A stretch of 64,000 nucleotides of DNA, taken from positions 19,335 to 83,334 of the forward strand of contig JAODMY010000110.1 in NCBI GenBank assembly GCA_025465535.1. The letters are read 5' to 3'. The DNA comes from Glaciihabitans sp. (GTDB lineage: Bacteria; Actinomycetota; Actinomycetes; Actinomycetales; Microbacteriaceae). The translations under genes were made by a program, and so were the position numbers. This document shows positions 19,465 through 29,300 of this stretch, in pieces. The notes below the pieces were generated by a model, which was given only the letters and a program-made list of their open reading frames with translations, searched no databases and was not told where the DNA came from. How positions within the stretch are numbered: the stretch's first letter is position 1; each line of letters starts with the position of its first letter.

Positions 19465-20729
19465 GGCACGGCTGCCCGCCGTTGCGGGCTCTGCCAGACC
19501 CCGCTCGATGAGCCACCGAGCGCACGGCGGAACGCGACGAGGCAGAGCACAGCGTCGAGGACGCGCAAGAGTGGGAAGACCGGCGCGTACCAAAGGAATC
19601 GGGCATTCCTCGCGAGGACGGCCGTCGCCATCGACAACGCGATATCCGGAACGAAGATGCCGAGAATCAGGACCCATCCGGGGAGCAAGGTCGAGAAGGC
19701 CAAAAGGCTCCCTGTCGAGTCCCATCCCCAACTGACGAACACTCCCGACACCTCGGACAGCAGGGCGACGGGTGGCGTGATTACCAGCATCACGCAGGCG
19801 ATGAGCAACTCGATGACCGACAGCCAGGTCACGAGGAAAAAGACCCGCGCGCGCCAGCCGTGCCGCAGCAGCGTCTGCCAGAAGCCCAGCGACCACCGCT
19901 GGACCTGCTTCGAGTATTCGTGGAGCGTGTCCGGATCCTGGGTGTGAGCGATGGCCGCGCGGGGATTGAAGGCAATCCGGCCAAGAGACTTCGCGTGGAT
20001 CTCGAACGTCATGTTGTAGTCCTCGATGCTGAGGCCGGGAGCATCGATGTCGATCGAGCCGACAACCCTGGTCCTGTACATGCTGGCAAAACCAGGAACG
20101 ATCGAGACCACGTTCACCAGTCGGGAGGCCTGCCCATACTTCAGCAGGTACTGCACCGCTATATAGACGCGCTGCCGGTACGTCACCAGAATCCGTCCAA
20201 TGAGGGTTTCGGGCGCCGGAGAGAAGATTGTCGACGCCCGGCCGGCGACCGCAACGATCTCGGGGTCGTCAAAGAGTGGCAGCCCGGAATCCAGATAGTC
20301 GTCGGCGAGCACCGTGTCCGCGTCCAACAGCATGACGACGTCGTACCGGTCGATGAGGTCGAAGTATTTGATCGCGGCCACGATAGCGCCGGCCTTACCG
20401 CGATTGGGATTGAGGTCGAGCACGTTGGCCCCCCGGCTGATGGCCAGTTCTGTAGTCGCATCCGATGAACCGTCGGACGCGACGTAGATCTGCCCGCACG
20501 GAACCTGTGCCATCGCGGAGGCGAGTGTCTTCTCGATCACGAGCTCCTCATTGTGAGCGGCGATGACGATCGCGACCGATCCCTTATTGATCACCGGGCG
20601 ATAGCCGTCCGGCACCCGACGGAGCGCACCGGAGATTGCGCGAATGATCCCGGCACTCGACCAGAACAGGGTACCGACGCCGACGACGCCGATGAAGGTG
20701 ACGAGCAGGACAATCGTTGCCGGTTGCAC
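19446..20729 (-). CDS. Family 2 processive-type glycosyltransferase, membrane-bound
   Basis: VAIVIAAHNEELVIEKTLASA; YVASDGSSDATTELA; VVMLLDADTVL; QVQRWSLGFWQ; several TM segments. Confidence 0.9.
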   Translation of the reverse strand: MQPATIVLLVTFIGVVGVGTLFWSSAGIIRAISGALRRVPDGYRPVINKGSVAIVIAAHNEELVIEKTLASAMAQVPCGQIYVASDGSSDATTELAISRGANVLDLNPNRGKAGAIVAAIKYFDLIDRYDVVMLLDADTVLADDYLDSGLPLFDDPEIVAVAGRASTIFSPAPETLIGRILVTYRQRVYIAVQYLLKYGQASRLVNVVSIVPGFASMYRTRVVGSIDIDAPGLSIEDYNMTFEIHAKSLGRIAFNPRAAIAHTQDPDTLHEYSKQVQRWSLGFWQTLLRHGWRARVFFLVTWLSVIELLIACVMLVITPPVALLSEVSGVFVSWGWDSTGSLLAFSTLLPGWVLILGIFVPDIALSMATAVLARNARFLWYAPVFPLLRVLDAVLCLVAFRRALGGSSSGVWQSPQRRAAVPQKDSI

Positions 20730-20814
20730 TTGGTCGTCCCTTCATCTTCGCGAGAACGCCGGCGTCCGCTGTTGTCGGAAGCCTTCCGATCTCAGGTTAT
20801 TAGCCGCGGGACCT

Positions 20815-20878
20815 CCCGCATATAGCGATTCCCGCACCGTTTTGCGGGTCGTACGGGCCCCCGCATTCCCTCCCCGCA
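20815..20878. promoter_or_regulatory. Cluster of five CCCGCA/TGCGGG motifs between divergent polysaccharide genes
   Basis: CCCGCA at 20815, 20831, 20860, 20873 and TGCGGG at 20843, in the 19446-20729(-)/20966(+) intergenic region. Confidence 0.5.
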
Positions 20879-20965
20879 ATTCCGCATAGTCTGCCGCGGG
20901 CCCTCGCTGTGGGCGGCGGAATGGGCAAGTGTAATCGCCAGCCCCCTCCCCGAAAGTAGGCGATC

Positions 20966-22330
20966 ATGTCCACACTTACCCCAACCGTCCAGGATGAGCG
21001 CGACGAGCCACGTCGCCCCCGGACCCGGCGGCCTCGAGCCGTACCCCGCAGCATCACCAACCCGGAATTCGACTTCGATGTCGCGATCGTCGGTCTCGGC
21101 TATGTCGGCCTTCCGACCGCGATCTCGTACCACGCGGGTGGATCCCGAGTCCTCGGACTCGATGCGAGCGAGGCACGTCTTGCGACCATCACCCACGGTG
21201 AAGCCGACCTGCTCGACCGCGACCAGCGTCGCCTCTCGGAGGCACTGACCACCGAGCGACTGCACTTGACCTCGCATGCAGCCGACCTCGGCCGTGCCGC
21301 CGCAGTTGTAATCTGCGTGCCGACTCCGGTGGACCACTACCTGACCCCCGACCTTCGCATGCTCACGGCAGCCTGCCAGACCGTGGTCGCGAACGCCGTA
21401 CCCGGCCAGTTGCTTCTCCTCACCTCGACCACGTACGTCGGATGCACGGATGACCTGCTCGTTGGCCCCCTGCGAGAGCGCGGCTTCGAAATCGGCGAAG
21501 ACATCTTCGTCGCTTTCAGCGCAGAGCGAATCGACCCTGGCAATGACGCGGTCGACCAGGAGGCGATTCCCCGAGTCGTCGGCGGCGCCACTCCGGAGTG
21601 TGAAATCCAGGCGGACATACTGCTGCGCCGATACGCGAACGAGGTGCATCACGTCGGTTCCCTCGCCGCCGCGGAGATGACCAAGCTCCTGGAGAACACG
21701 TTCCGCGCTGTCAACATCGCTCTCGCCAACGAGTTCGCCGACATCTGCGCGCACCTCGGAATCCCGGTAAACGATGTCATCGACGCCGCCGCGACGAAGC
21801 CGTACGGCTTCATGGCGTTCCGGCCAGGGCCCGGCGTCGGCGGCCATTGCATCCCGTGCGACCCGCACTACCTCCTCTGGCAACTCCGTCGCGAACGCGT
21901 TTCAGCCCCGCTCATCGAGCGCACCATGGCCGAGATCGCCAGCCGCCCCGGCCGCATGGTCGAGCGGGCACAGGCACTCCTGTCGGAGAACGGCGTTTCG
22001 CTGAGCCGAGCCCGCATCCTCGTCGTCGGAATTTCCTACAAGCCGGATGTCGCCGACCTGCGCGAGTCCCCTGCTCTCGAAATCCTGTCCGCGTTCGCAC
22101 GCGCCGGTGCTTCCGTCGGTTTTGTGGACAGCCACTTCGAGCAGGTGACCCTCGATTCGGGTGACATCGTCCCCGCAACCCGGCGACCCGAGTTCTTCCA
22201 GCCCGACCTCGTGCTCATCCACACCCGGCATTCGGACGCCGACCTCGACTGGATCCAGGACTGGCATCTTGTGCTCGATCCGCGGTATCCGGATGCTGTG
22301 ACAAACACCGTTACGGGGGTGACCTCATGA
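20966..22330 (+). CDS. Nucleotide sugar dehydrogenase (UDP-ManNAc dehydrogenase/WecC-like)
   Basis: VAIVGLGYVGLPTAISYH; ERIDPGND; KLLENTFRAVNIALANEFADIC; GPGVGGHCIPCDPHYL; GISYKPDVADLRESPALEI. Confidence 0.9.
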   Translation: MSTLTPTVQDERDEPRRPRTRRPRAVPRSITNPEFDFDVAIVGLGYVGLPTAISYHAGGSRVLGLDASEARLATITHGEADLLDRDQRRLSEALTTERLHLTSHAADLGRAAAVVICVPTPVDHYLTPDLRMLTAACQTVVANAVPGQLLLLTSTTYVGCTDDLLVGPLRERGFEIGEDIFVAFSAERIDPGNDAVDQEAIPRVVGGATPECEIQADILLRRYANEVHHVGSLAAAEMTKLLENTFRAVNIALANEFADICAHLGIPVNDVIDAAATKPYGFMAFRPGPGVGGHCIPCDPHYLLWQLRRERVSAPLIERTMAEIASRPGRMVERAQALLSENGVSLSRARILVVGISYKPDVADLRESPALEILSAFARAGASVGFVDSHFEQVTLDSGDIVPATRRPEFFQPDLVLIHTRHSDADLDWIQDWHLVLDPRYPDAVTNTVTGVTS

Positions 22331-23355
22331 GGTCTCTCATCACCGGTGGAGCAGGATTCATCGGTAGCCACCTGGTTGAACACCTGCTCGCACGCGGCGA
22401 TTCTGTGATCGTCCTCGACGACCTCAGCACCGGCAACATCGCAAACCTCAGTGCGGTCCGTGATGATCCGCGCTTCGAGTTGGTGATCGGCACGATTCTC
22501 GATCCGGCCGTCGTGCTCGACTGTGTTTCGAGGTCCGACCGGGTGTTTCACCTGGCAGCGGCAGTGGGCGTCAAGCTCATCGTCGATGAGCCACTAGCGA
22601 GCCTGCGTGCGAACATCCACGGCACCGAGAACGTGCTGGCTGCCTGCGCCGACACCGGTGCGACACTCCTGCTCGCGTCAACGAGTGAGATTTACGGGAA
22701 GAACGAATCGGACAGCCTCTCAGAGGAGTCCGATCGCATTCTCGGATCGACGCTCAAATCGCGCTGGAGCTACGCCGCCGCCAAAGGCATCGACGAGGCC
22801 TTTGCGCATGCCTACTGGACCCAGTTCGGCCTGCCCGTCTCGATCATTCGCCTGTTCAACACGATCGGCCAGCGCCAGAAGGGTCGCTACGGAATGGTCG
22901 TGCCGAGCCTCGTCGGCCAGGCCCTGCGGGGCGAGCCGCTGACCGTCTTCGGCAACGGGAAGCAGACCCGCTGCTTCTCCTCGGTTCACGACATCGTTCC
23001 GGCCATCGTGCGGATCGCCGAGTCCACCGTGGCCTACGGCAAGGCGTACAACCTGGGCGGCGCAGAGGAAATCTCCATCCTCGAGCTGGCCGAGTTGATC
23101 ATCCGCACCACCGGCAGCACGAGCGAGATCGAACTCGTGGCATACGAGAACGCCTACGGTAGCGGATACGAAGACATGCGCCGCCGGGTGCCGGACAACA
23201 CGCTCTCTCACGAGCTCGTCGGCTTCGTCCCGCGTATTCGCATCGAGGCAATGGTTCGAGAAGTCGCGCAGAGCCTATCGACGGCGGTGGACGGCGACGA
23301 CTGGATCATGTCGCAGGCGCACCCTGCGCACGTACCAGCCGGCGCGGTGTCCTGA
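22327..23355 (+). CDS. NAD-dependent epimerase/dehydratase (UDP-sugar epimerase/decarboxylase-like SDR)
   Basis: SLITGGAGFIGSHLVEHLL; SYAAAKGIDE YxxxK motif; RLFNTIGQRQKGRYGMVVP. Confidence 0.9.
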   Translation: MRSLITGGAGFIGSHLVEHLLARGDSVIVLDDLSTGNIANLSAVRDDPRFELVIGTILDPAVVLDCVSRSDRVFHLAAAVGVKLIVDEPLASLRANIHGTENVLAACADTGATLLLASTSEIYGKNESDSLSEESDRILGSTLKSRWSYAAAKGIDEAFAHAYWTQFGLPVSIIRLFNTIGQRQKGRYGMVVPSLVGQALRGEPLTVFGNGKQTRCFSSVHDIVPAIVRIAESTVAYGKAYNLGGAEEISILELAELIIRTTGSTSEIELVAYENAYGSGYEDMRRRVPDNTLSHELVGFVPRIRIEAMVREVAQSLSTAVDGDDWIMSQAHPAHVPAGAVS

Positions 23356-25160
23356 TGTGCGGGATCGTCGCGTGCCGCACAACCGACTCGGCACCCGACT
23401 ACCTGTGTGAGTCACTCGAAGCGCTCGAATACCGGGGATACGACTCGGTCGGCATCGCGGTTCAGACGGTGGGCGGCGGTGCCCTGCGGTTACGGAGCAC
23501 CCGCCGCGTGGCCGACCTGGTGGAACAGATGGCGGCCGTGGCAACGCGCGAGCTCACGGGTGTCGGCATCGGCCACACCCGCTGGGCGACGCACGGCGGC
23601 GTCTCGGAGCGCAACGCGCATCCGCACACCGACTGCACCGGCTCGGTGCACGTCGTTCACAACGGCATTATCGAGAACTGTGATGAACTGCGCGCCACGC
23701 TGACGTCCGCGGGTCACCTTTTCTCTTCCGACGTCGATAGCGAGGTGATCGCGCACCTGGTGGAGGACGAATTGGCATTCGGTGCCGACCTCGCCGACGC
23801 GCTCAGTCACACGATCGACCGCTGCGAAGGTTCCGGCGCGATCGTAGTAATGGATTCGCACTCCGGGCGGATCGTTGGCGCAAGTCGCCACGCTCCTCTC
23901 GTGGTCGCGGCATCGCCGAACGGTTCGTTCCTTGCGAGCGACATCAGCGCGTTCGGGCCGCGAGTCGCCTCGTTCCAGGTGCTCCGCGATGGCGATGTCG
24001 TCGAATTGGCCGCGCCACTGCGCTGGACTGGCATCCGGCCAGACCAGCCAGATGTGGTCACGCACGAGTGGGCTGGCACCGAGCTCGGTCTGCACGGGTA
24101 TCCCGACCACATGGCCAAGGAGATCGACGAGCAACCCGAGCTCGCCGCGCGCATCCTCGACCGGGTCGGTGCCAGTGCGACGAACGGCTCGCTGTGGCGA
24201 TCCCTCGATCTCCCCGACTTCGACAGGGTCGCGATCGTGGGATGCGGCACCTCGCTCAACGCCGGCGGGATCGTCGCCGCGGCGTTCCGTCGATTCGGCA
24301 GGATGCCCGCTGAGACGGTCATCGCCAGCGAAGCCGCGGAGGCCGTGCTCAGCCCACGCACGCTCGTCATCGCCATGAGCCAGTCGGGCGAAACCGCGGA
24401 CATCCTGCGCGCTCTCGATGGTGACAACCTTGCGCTCTGCCAGGTGCTCGCCATCACCAACAATCCACACTCGAGTCTCGCTCGTCGCGCGAACGCGATC
24501 GTCGAGTGCAGTGCGGGGCACGAAATCGGAGTTGCCGCTACCAAGACGTTTGTCGCCCAGGTGCTTACTGGTGTCGCGGTCGCGATCTCTGCGCTGCACG
24601 AACTCGGCCGCGTCGACCGCGCGAATACCGAATCGATCCTGGATGACCTTCGTCGGATGCCCGACCTCCTGGCGCAGTCGCTCACCATTGCGAAAGATGT
24701 CGTGCCGCCACTCGCGGCCCAGCTCATCGACGCCCCCGGTGTGATCTTCCTCGGCCGCGGTGCCGGCGTCGTCTACGCGGCCGAGGGCGCACTCAAGCTC
24801 AAAGAGCTGACCTACCGCTGGGCCGAGCACTATCCTGCGGGCGAGCTGAAGCACGGCCCCCTCGCGCTGGTTGAGGAGGGCACTCCCGTCGTCGTAGTCG
24901 ACAGCGGGGGCTCAAGGATCGCGGGCAACATCGCCGAAGTTGCCGCGCGCGGTGCGCGGCTCATCACGATCGGCGGCGCCGGCAGCACCATCCCGGCGCT
25001 CGGCCACAGCCTGATTGCTCCCGTCGATAACGGATTCCAGCCGTGCGGTCCGCTCGAAAGCGTCATTCCGATGCAGGTACTCGCCCGGGAGCTCGCCCTC
25101 GACCTCGGTCGCGACGTCGACAAGCCCAGAAACCTTGCAAAATCAGTGACTGTGGAGTGA
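23355..25160 (+). CDS. glmS: Glutamine--fructose-6-phosphate aminotransferase (isomerizing)
   Basis: MCGIVACRT; YRGYDSVGIA; HTRWATHGGVSERNAHPH; two SIS domains; terminal PRNLAKSVTVE. Confidence 0.96.
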   Translation: MCGIVACRTTDSAPDYLCESLEALEYRGYDSVGIAVQTVGGGALRLRSTRRVADLVEQMAAVATRELTGVGIGHTRWATHGGVSERNAHPHTDCTGSVHVVHNGIIENCDELRATLTSAGHLFSSDVDSEVIAHLVEDELAFGADLADALSHTIDRCEGSGAIVVMDSHSGRIVGASRHAPLVVAASPNGSFLASDISAFGPRVASFQVLRDGDVVELAAPLRWTGIRPDQPDVVTHEWAGTELGLHGYPDHMAKEIDEQPELAARILDRVGASATNGSLWRSLDLPDFDRVAIVGCGTSLNAGGIVAAAFRRFGRMPAETVIASEAAEAVLSPRTLVIAMSQSGETADILRALDGDNLALCQVLAITNNPHSSLARRANAIVECSAGHEIGVAATKTFVAQVLTGVAVAISALHELGRVDRANTESILDDLRRMPDLLAQSLTIAKDVVPPLAAQLIDAPGVIFLGRGAGVVYAAEGALKLKELTYRWAEHYPAGELKHGPLALVEEGTPVVVVDSGGSRIAGNIAEVAARGARLITIGGAGSTIPALGHSLIAPVDNGFQPCGPLESVIPMQVLARELALDLGRDVDKPRNLAKSVTVE

Positions 25161-25170
25161 GCTTAGACAG

Positions 25171-26046
25171 ATGAGACCCCGCCGGTCCGTGACGCTGGCG
25201 GCAATCGCGGTGGCGGCGGCCGGGATAGCCGTCCTCTGGTCGTGCACGGAGAAATCCGACACCACCGTGACGGCTCCCACGCCGTTGCCAACGGCGACGA
25301 CGTCGTCCCCGCCGCCGATTCCGACACTGACTCCAACGGCAAGTCCAATGCCCACTACGACTCCTCCCCCGAAACCCCCTCCCGCCCCGGCCAATCCTTA
25401 CCCGTGGCACACCAACATCGTTTCGACCACATTCTGGGTTGGCGAGATCTTCGATCCCAACGCTTCCGACGGCAGCCAGGTGATTTCGACCTACGACGCC
25501 CACTGGTACGCCAACTACGGCGGGTGCGACGGCGTGGTCGCGAACGGTGACTGCAGCACCGAGAGGCGCACGGCGCAGAACGGGTACTTCCCGCTCCGGA
25601 TGACGCCGAAGCAGAACCCGTTCTATCTCGACCTGCCGTTCGATGACATCAACGACCCTGCCGCCTTCGCGCGTCGCGGCCAGGTGATCCCGTGGGCCAC
25701 CTCCCCGAAGTACGCACCGTACGTCCGCGATCCCAACCTGAGCCTGATGAAGAATCGCTGGGTCGAGTTGAAAAAGGGCGGCGCGACCTGTTACGGGCAG
25801 ATCGAGGATGCCGGCCCCGGAGAATACAACGACGCGAACTACGTCTTCGGCAGCGGTGACGCCCGTCCGAAAAACCAACGCTATGGGGGCGCCGGACTCG
25901 ATGTCTCTCCCGCAATAAATGGATGCCTCGGGTTCGCCGAACTGGACGGCGACACCGACCTCGTGGCGTGGCGTTTCATCGAGGCCAATCAGGTGCCGGC
26001 CGGCCCATGGACGCGCATCATCACCTCGACGCCGGTAGAGGAATGA
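25171..26046 (+). CDS. Secreted/lipoprotein-like hypothetical protein with P/T-rich linker
   Basis: N-terminal hydrophobic segment ending SC; TPTPxPT-rich linker; C-terminal domain with KNRWVELKKGGATCYGQIEDAGPGEYNDANYVFGSGDARPKNQRYGGAGLDVSPA. Confidence 0.75.
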   Translation: MRPRRSVTLAAIAVAAAGIAVLWSCTEKSDTTVTAPTPLPTATTSSPPPIPTLTPTASPMPTTTPPPKPPPAPANPYPWHTNIVSTTFWVGEIFDPNASDGSQVISTYDAHWYANYGGCDGVVANGDCSTERRTAQNGYFPLRMTPKQNPFYLDLPFDDINDPAAFARRGQVIPWATSPKYAPYVRDPNLSLMKNRWVELKKGGATCYGQIEDAGPGEYNDANYVFGSGDARPKNQRYGGAGLDVSPAINGCLGFAELDGDTDLVAWRFIEANQVPAGPWTRIITSTPVEE

Positions 26047-26135
26047 CCGGTTCGTACGCCCCGCGCCGCCGCACACCTGTGGCGCGTGTGATTTCCGCCC
26101 ATTGATCAGCATTTTCACGATCTTCTAGCGGGAGT

Positions 26136-26181
26136 TGCGGGCATCCGCACATTCCTCGCGATCCCCGCAAGGTTGCCCGCA
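26136..26181. promoter_or_regulatory. Three CCCGCA/TGCGGG motifs upstream of the 1404-aa secreted protein gene
   Basis: TGCGGG 26136, CCCGCA 26164 and 26176; same motif family as 20815-20878. Confidence 0.45.
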
Positions 26182-26310
26182 GAGCGTTGACCGCCCTGTG
26201 TACGACAGACAGATTGGCATAGTCAGGCGCGCCCGTTCGAGGGGCATAACGCTTCGCGCTACCCGAGTGCGACGCGGCCTCGACGAAGCACGTGCGACGA
26301 GAGGAACACC

Positions 26311-29300
26311 GTGAACACCACGCCAGGATCATCCGCAAATCACCCGCGCCGTCACCTAATTGCCCAAGTGTCGGCGACGGTGGTCCTGGCGCTCGTCGCG
26401 GCGCTGTCGATCGTTGCGCCGGCCCACGCCGACGACCCGAGCACCCCGGCACCGGTGAGTACATCGGTAACCACGCCGCCGCCTGCGACGACTCCAGACC
26501 CCGCGACCACGCCAGCGCCCGCGCCTGCTACGACACCAGACCCCGTGACCACGCCGGCGCCTGCTACGACTCCGGGGCCTGACCCCGTGATACCGGATCC
26601 GGTGACCAAGCCCGATCCGAGCGCGACAGCCACGCCTGACCCCGTGACGACTCCGACCCCCACCCCCACGCCAACGCCAACGCCAACACCCAAGGCGACA
26701 CCACCATCGATCAATGCCCTTGTGGCGCCCCTCCCGGAGACGGTCGTGAGCCTCACCTTCGATGACGGCAACGCCGACACAGTGAGCGCCGCTCCCGTGA
26801 TGAATGCCGCGGGCATGCACGGCACGTACTACACCAACTCGGGAACGATCGGCCTCCCTGGCTACCAGACCCGCACCGACCTCAGCTCGCTCTCCGCGGC
26901 GGGCAACGAGATCGCTGGCCACACAGTCACCCACCCGGACCTCACCGCATTGTTAAGCGACGAGGCAAAACGCCAGATCTGCCTCGACCGCGACACGCTG
27001 CTCGGCTGGGGCTTCCCGGTCCAGAACTTCGCGTATCCGTTCGCGGCCACCAACGCTTCCGTCGATGCAATCGCCCAGGGCTGCGGCTACAACAGTGCAC
27101 GTAACCTCGGCGACATCCAGTCACGCTTCGGCTGCGCCGGATGCAAGTTCGCGGAAACCATTCCCCCCGCCAACCCCTACGAGCTCGCGGCAGTCGATGA
27201 GGCCGATACCACCTGGACGCTCGCCGATCTCGAGTCGACAGTCACCAATGCCCAGAACAACGGTGGTGGATGGGTCATCCTCACGTTCCATCACATTTGC
27301 TCTAACAACTGTGATCCACTCGCGGTCAGCCCGGAGCTCTTCAGCCAGTTCGTCTCCTGGCTCAGCACGCAGTCGGCCAACAACACGACGGTGGAGACCG
27401 TCGCGCAGGTCATCGGCGGCACGACCCAGCCCGCCGTTGTCGTGCCTCCGGCCGCCAGTTCCGCCACTGTGACCAACCCGAGCTTCGAGACAATCAATGC
27501 CACGACCAACCTGCCTGACTGCTGGGCCAAGACGGGCTTCGGCACCAACACGGCGACCTACGACACGGTGTCCCCCGGCCACACCGGTAACATTGCCGCT
27601 CGCCTCACCGTGAGCGCGTACACCGACGGTGACTCCAAGGTCATGCCGATACTCGATCTCGGCAGCTGCGCGCCCTCGGCGATACCCGGCACCTCCTATC
27701 AACTGAGCGCGTGGTATACCTCGACCGTAAATACCCAGTTCGAGGTCTACCTTCGAACAACGTCAGGAGGCTGGGTGTACTGGGATGCGAGTCCCTACTT
27801 CGCCCCGGCAACGGCCTGGACTGCGGCATCCTGGATCACCCAGCCGATACCCGCCGGCTACGACGGCATCGACTTCGGCCTCAGCCTGTTCTCGGTCGGC
27901 ACACTGACAACGGATGACTACTCGCTTACCAAAGACGCGGCACCCGTGACCACGGCAACCGTCAGTCCCGCCGCGCCCAACGGCACCGCGAGTTGGTACA
28001 CCAGCCAGCCGACCGTGACCCTGACGACACCGGTCACCGGTCTCGCGACGACGACCCAGTACTCACTGGACTCCGGCACGACGTGGCTGCCCTACACGGC
28101 TCCCGTGACGATTGCCGCGGGAACCACGACGTTCTCGTATCGATCGACGACCGCGACGCAGACTGAAGCAACACGCACCCTGCCGTTCAAGGTCGACATC
28201 GACCTGCCGGTAGTGACTGCGTCCTTCAATGACACGACCCGTACGTTCAGCGCGAGTGCGACCGACGCGACCTCCGGCGTCGCATCCATCCAGTACCGCA
28301 CCCCCGGCGGCGCCTGGACCACCTACACGACACCGACCACGATCGGCAGCGATTCGACGATGCTCGAGTTCCAGTCAACCGATGTCGCGGGCAACGTCTC
28401 CGCCTCGGTGAATATCGTCGAGGGCGCCAAGACCACCGCGACCGTCTCGCCGGCGGCCGCCGACGGGCTGGCCGGCTGGTATGTAACCGCGCCGACGGTC
28501 ACCCTGACTACCGGCGCACCCAGTGCCGGCCAGGTCACGCAATATTCGTACAACGGCACAACCTGGGGTACTTACTCCGCACCCATCGTGATCCCGGCCG
28601 GGATCTCGACCCTGTACTACCGCACCATCAGTACCGGAGTCACTGAACCCACCCAGACGCTTGTCTTCAAGGTCGACATCGACCTGCCGGTAGTGACTGC
28701 GTCCTTCAATGACACGACGCGCACCTTCAACGCGAGTGCGACCGACGCGACCTCAGGCGTGGCATCCATCCAGTACCGGACCCCCCGCGGTGCCTGGACC
28801 ACCTACACGACACCGACCACGATCGGCAGCGATTCGACGACGCTCGAGTTCCGGGCAACGGATGCCGCCGGCAACATCTCCGCTTCGGTGAACATCGTTG
28901 AGGGTGCCAAGACCACCGCGACCGTCTCGCCGGCGACGGCGGATGGAGCCGCAGGCTGGTACAAGGTACGACCGACGGTCACGCTCTCCGCGGGCACGCC
29001 CAGCGCTGGCCAGGTCACGCAGTACTCGTTCAACGGCGTAACCTGGGGCACCTACTCAGTGCCGATCGTGGTGCCGGATGGGATTTCTACCCTGTACTTC
29101 CGCACGATCAGTTCGGGAGTCCCCGAACTTACCCAGACGCTTGCCTTCAAGGTCGACAGCACACCGCCAGTCGTCACCCCGAAGTTCACTACGGGGACGC
29201 GCACGATCAGCGCCACTGCAACCGACGCCACGTCGGGCATTGCATCCATCCAGTACCGGACCCCTGGCGGTGCCTGGACTACCTACACGGCACCGACGAC

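Noticed and set aside
23490-24854. 454-aa minus-strand ORF opposite glmS
   Set aside because: Antisense of a highly conserved enzyme, no recognisable domain.
23355-25160. Possible glmS ribozyme upstream of glmS
   Set aside because: glmS overlaps the preceding gene's stop codon, leaving no leader; the ribozyme is known from Gram-positive low-GC groups.
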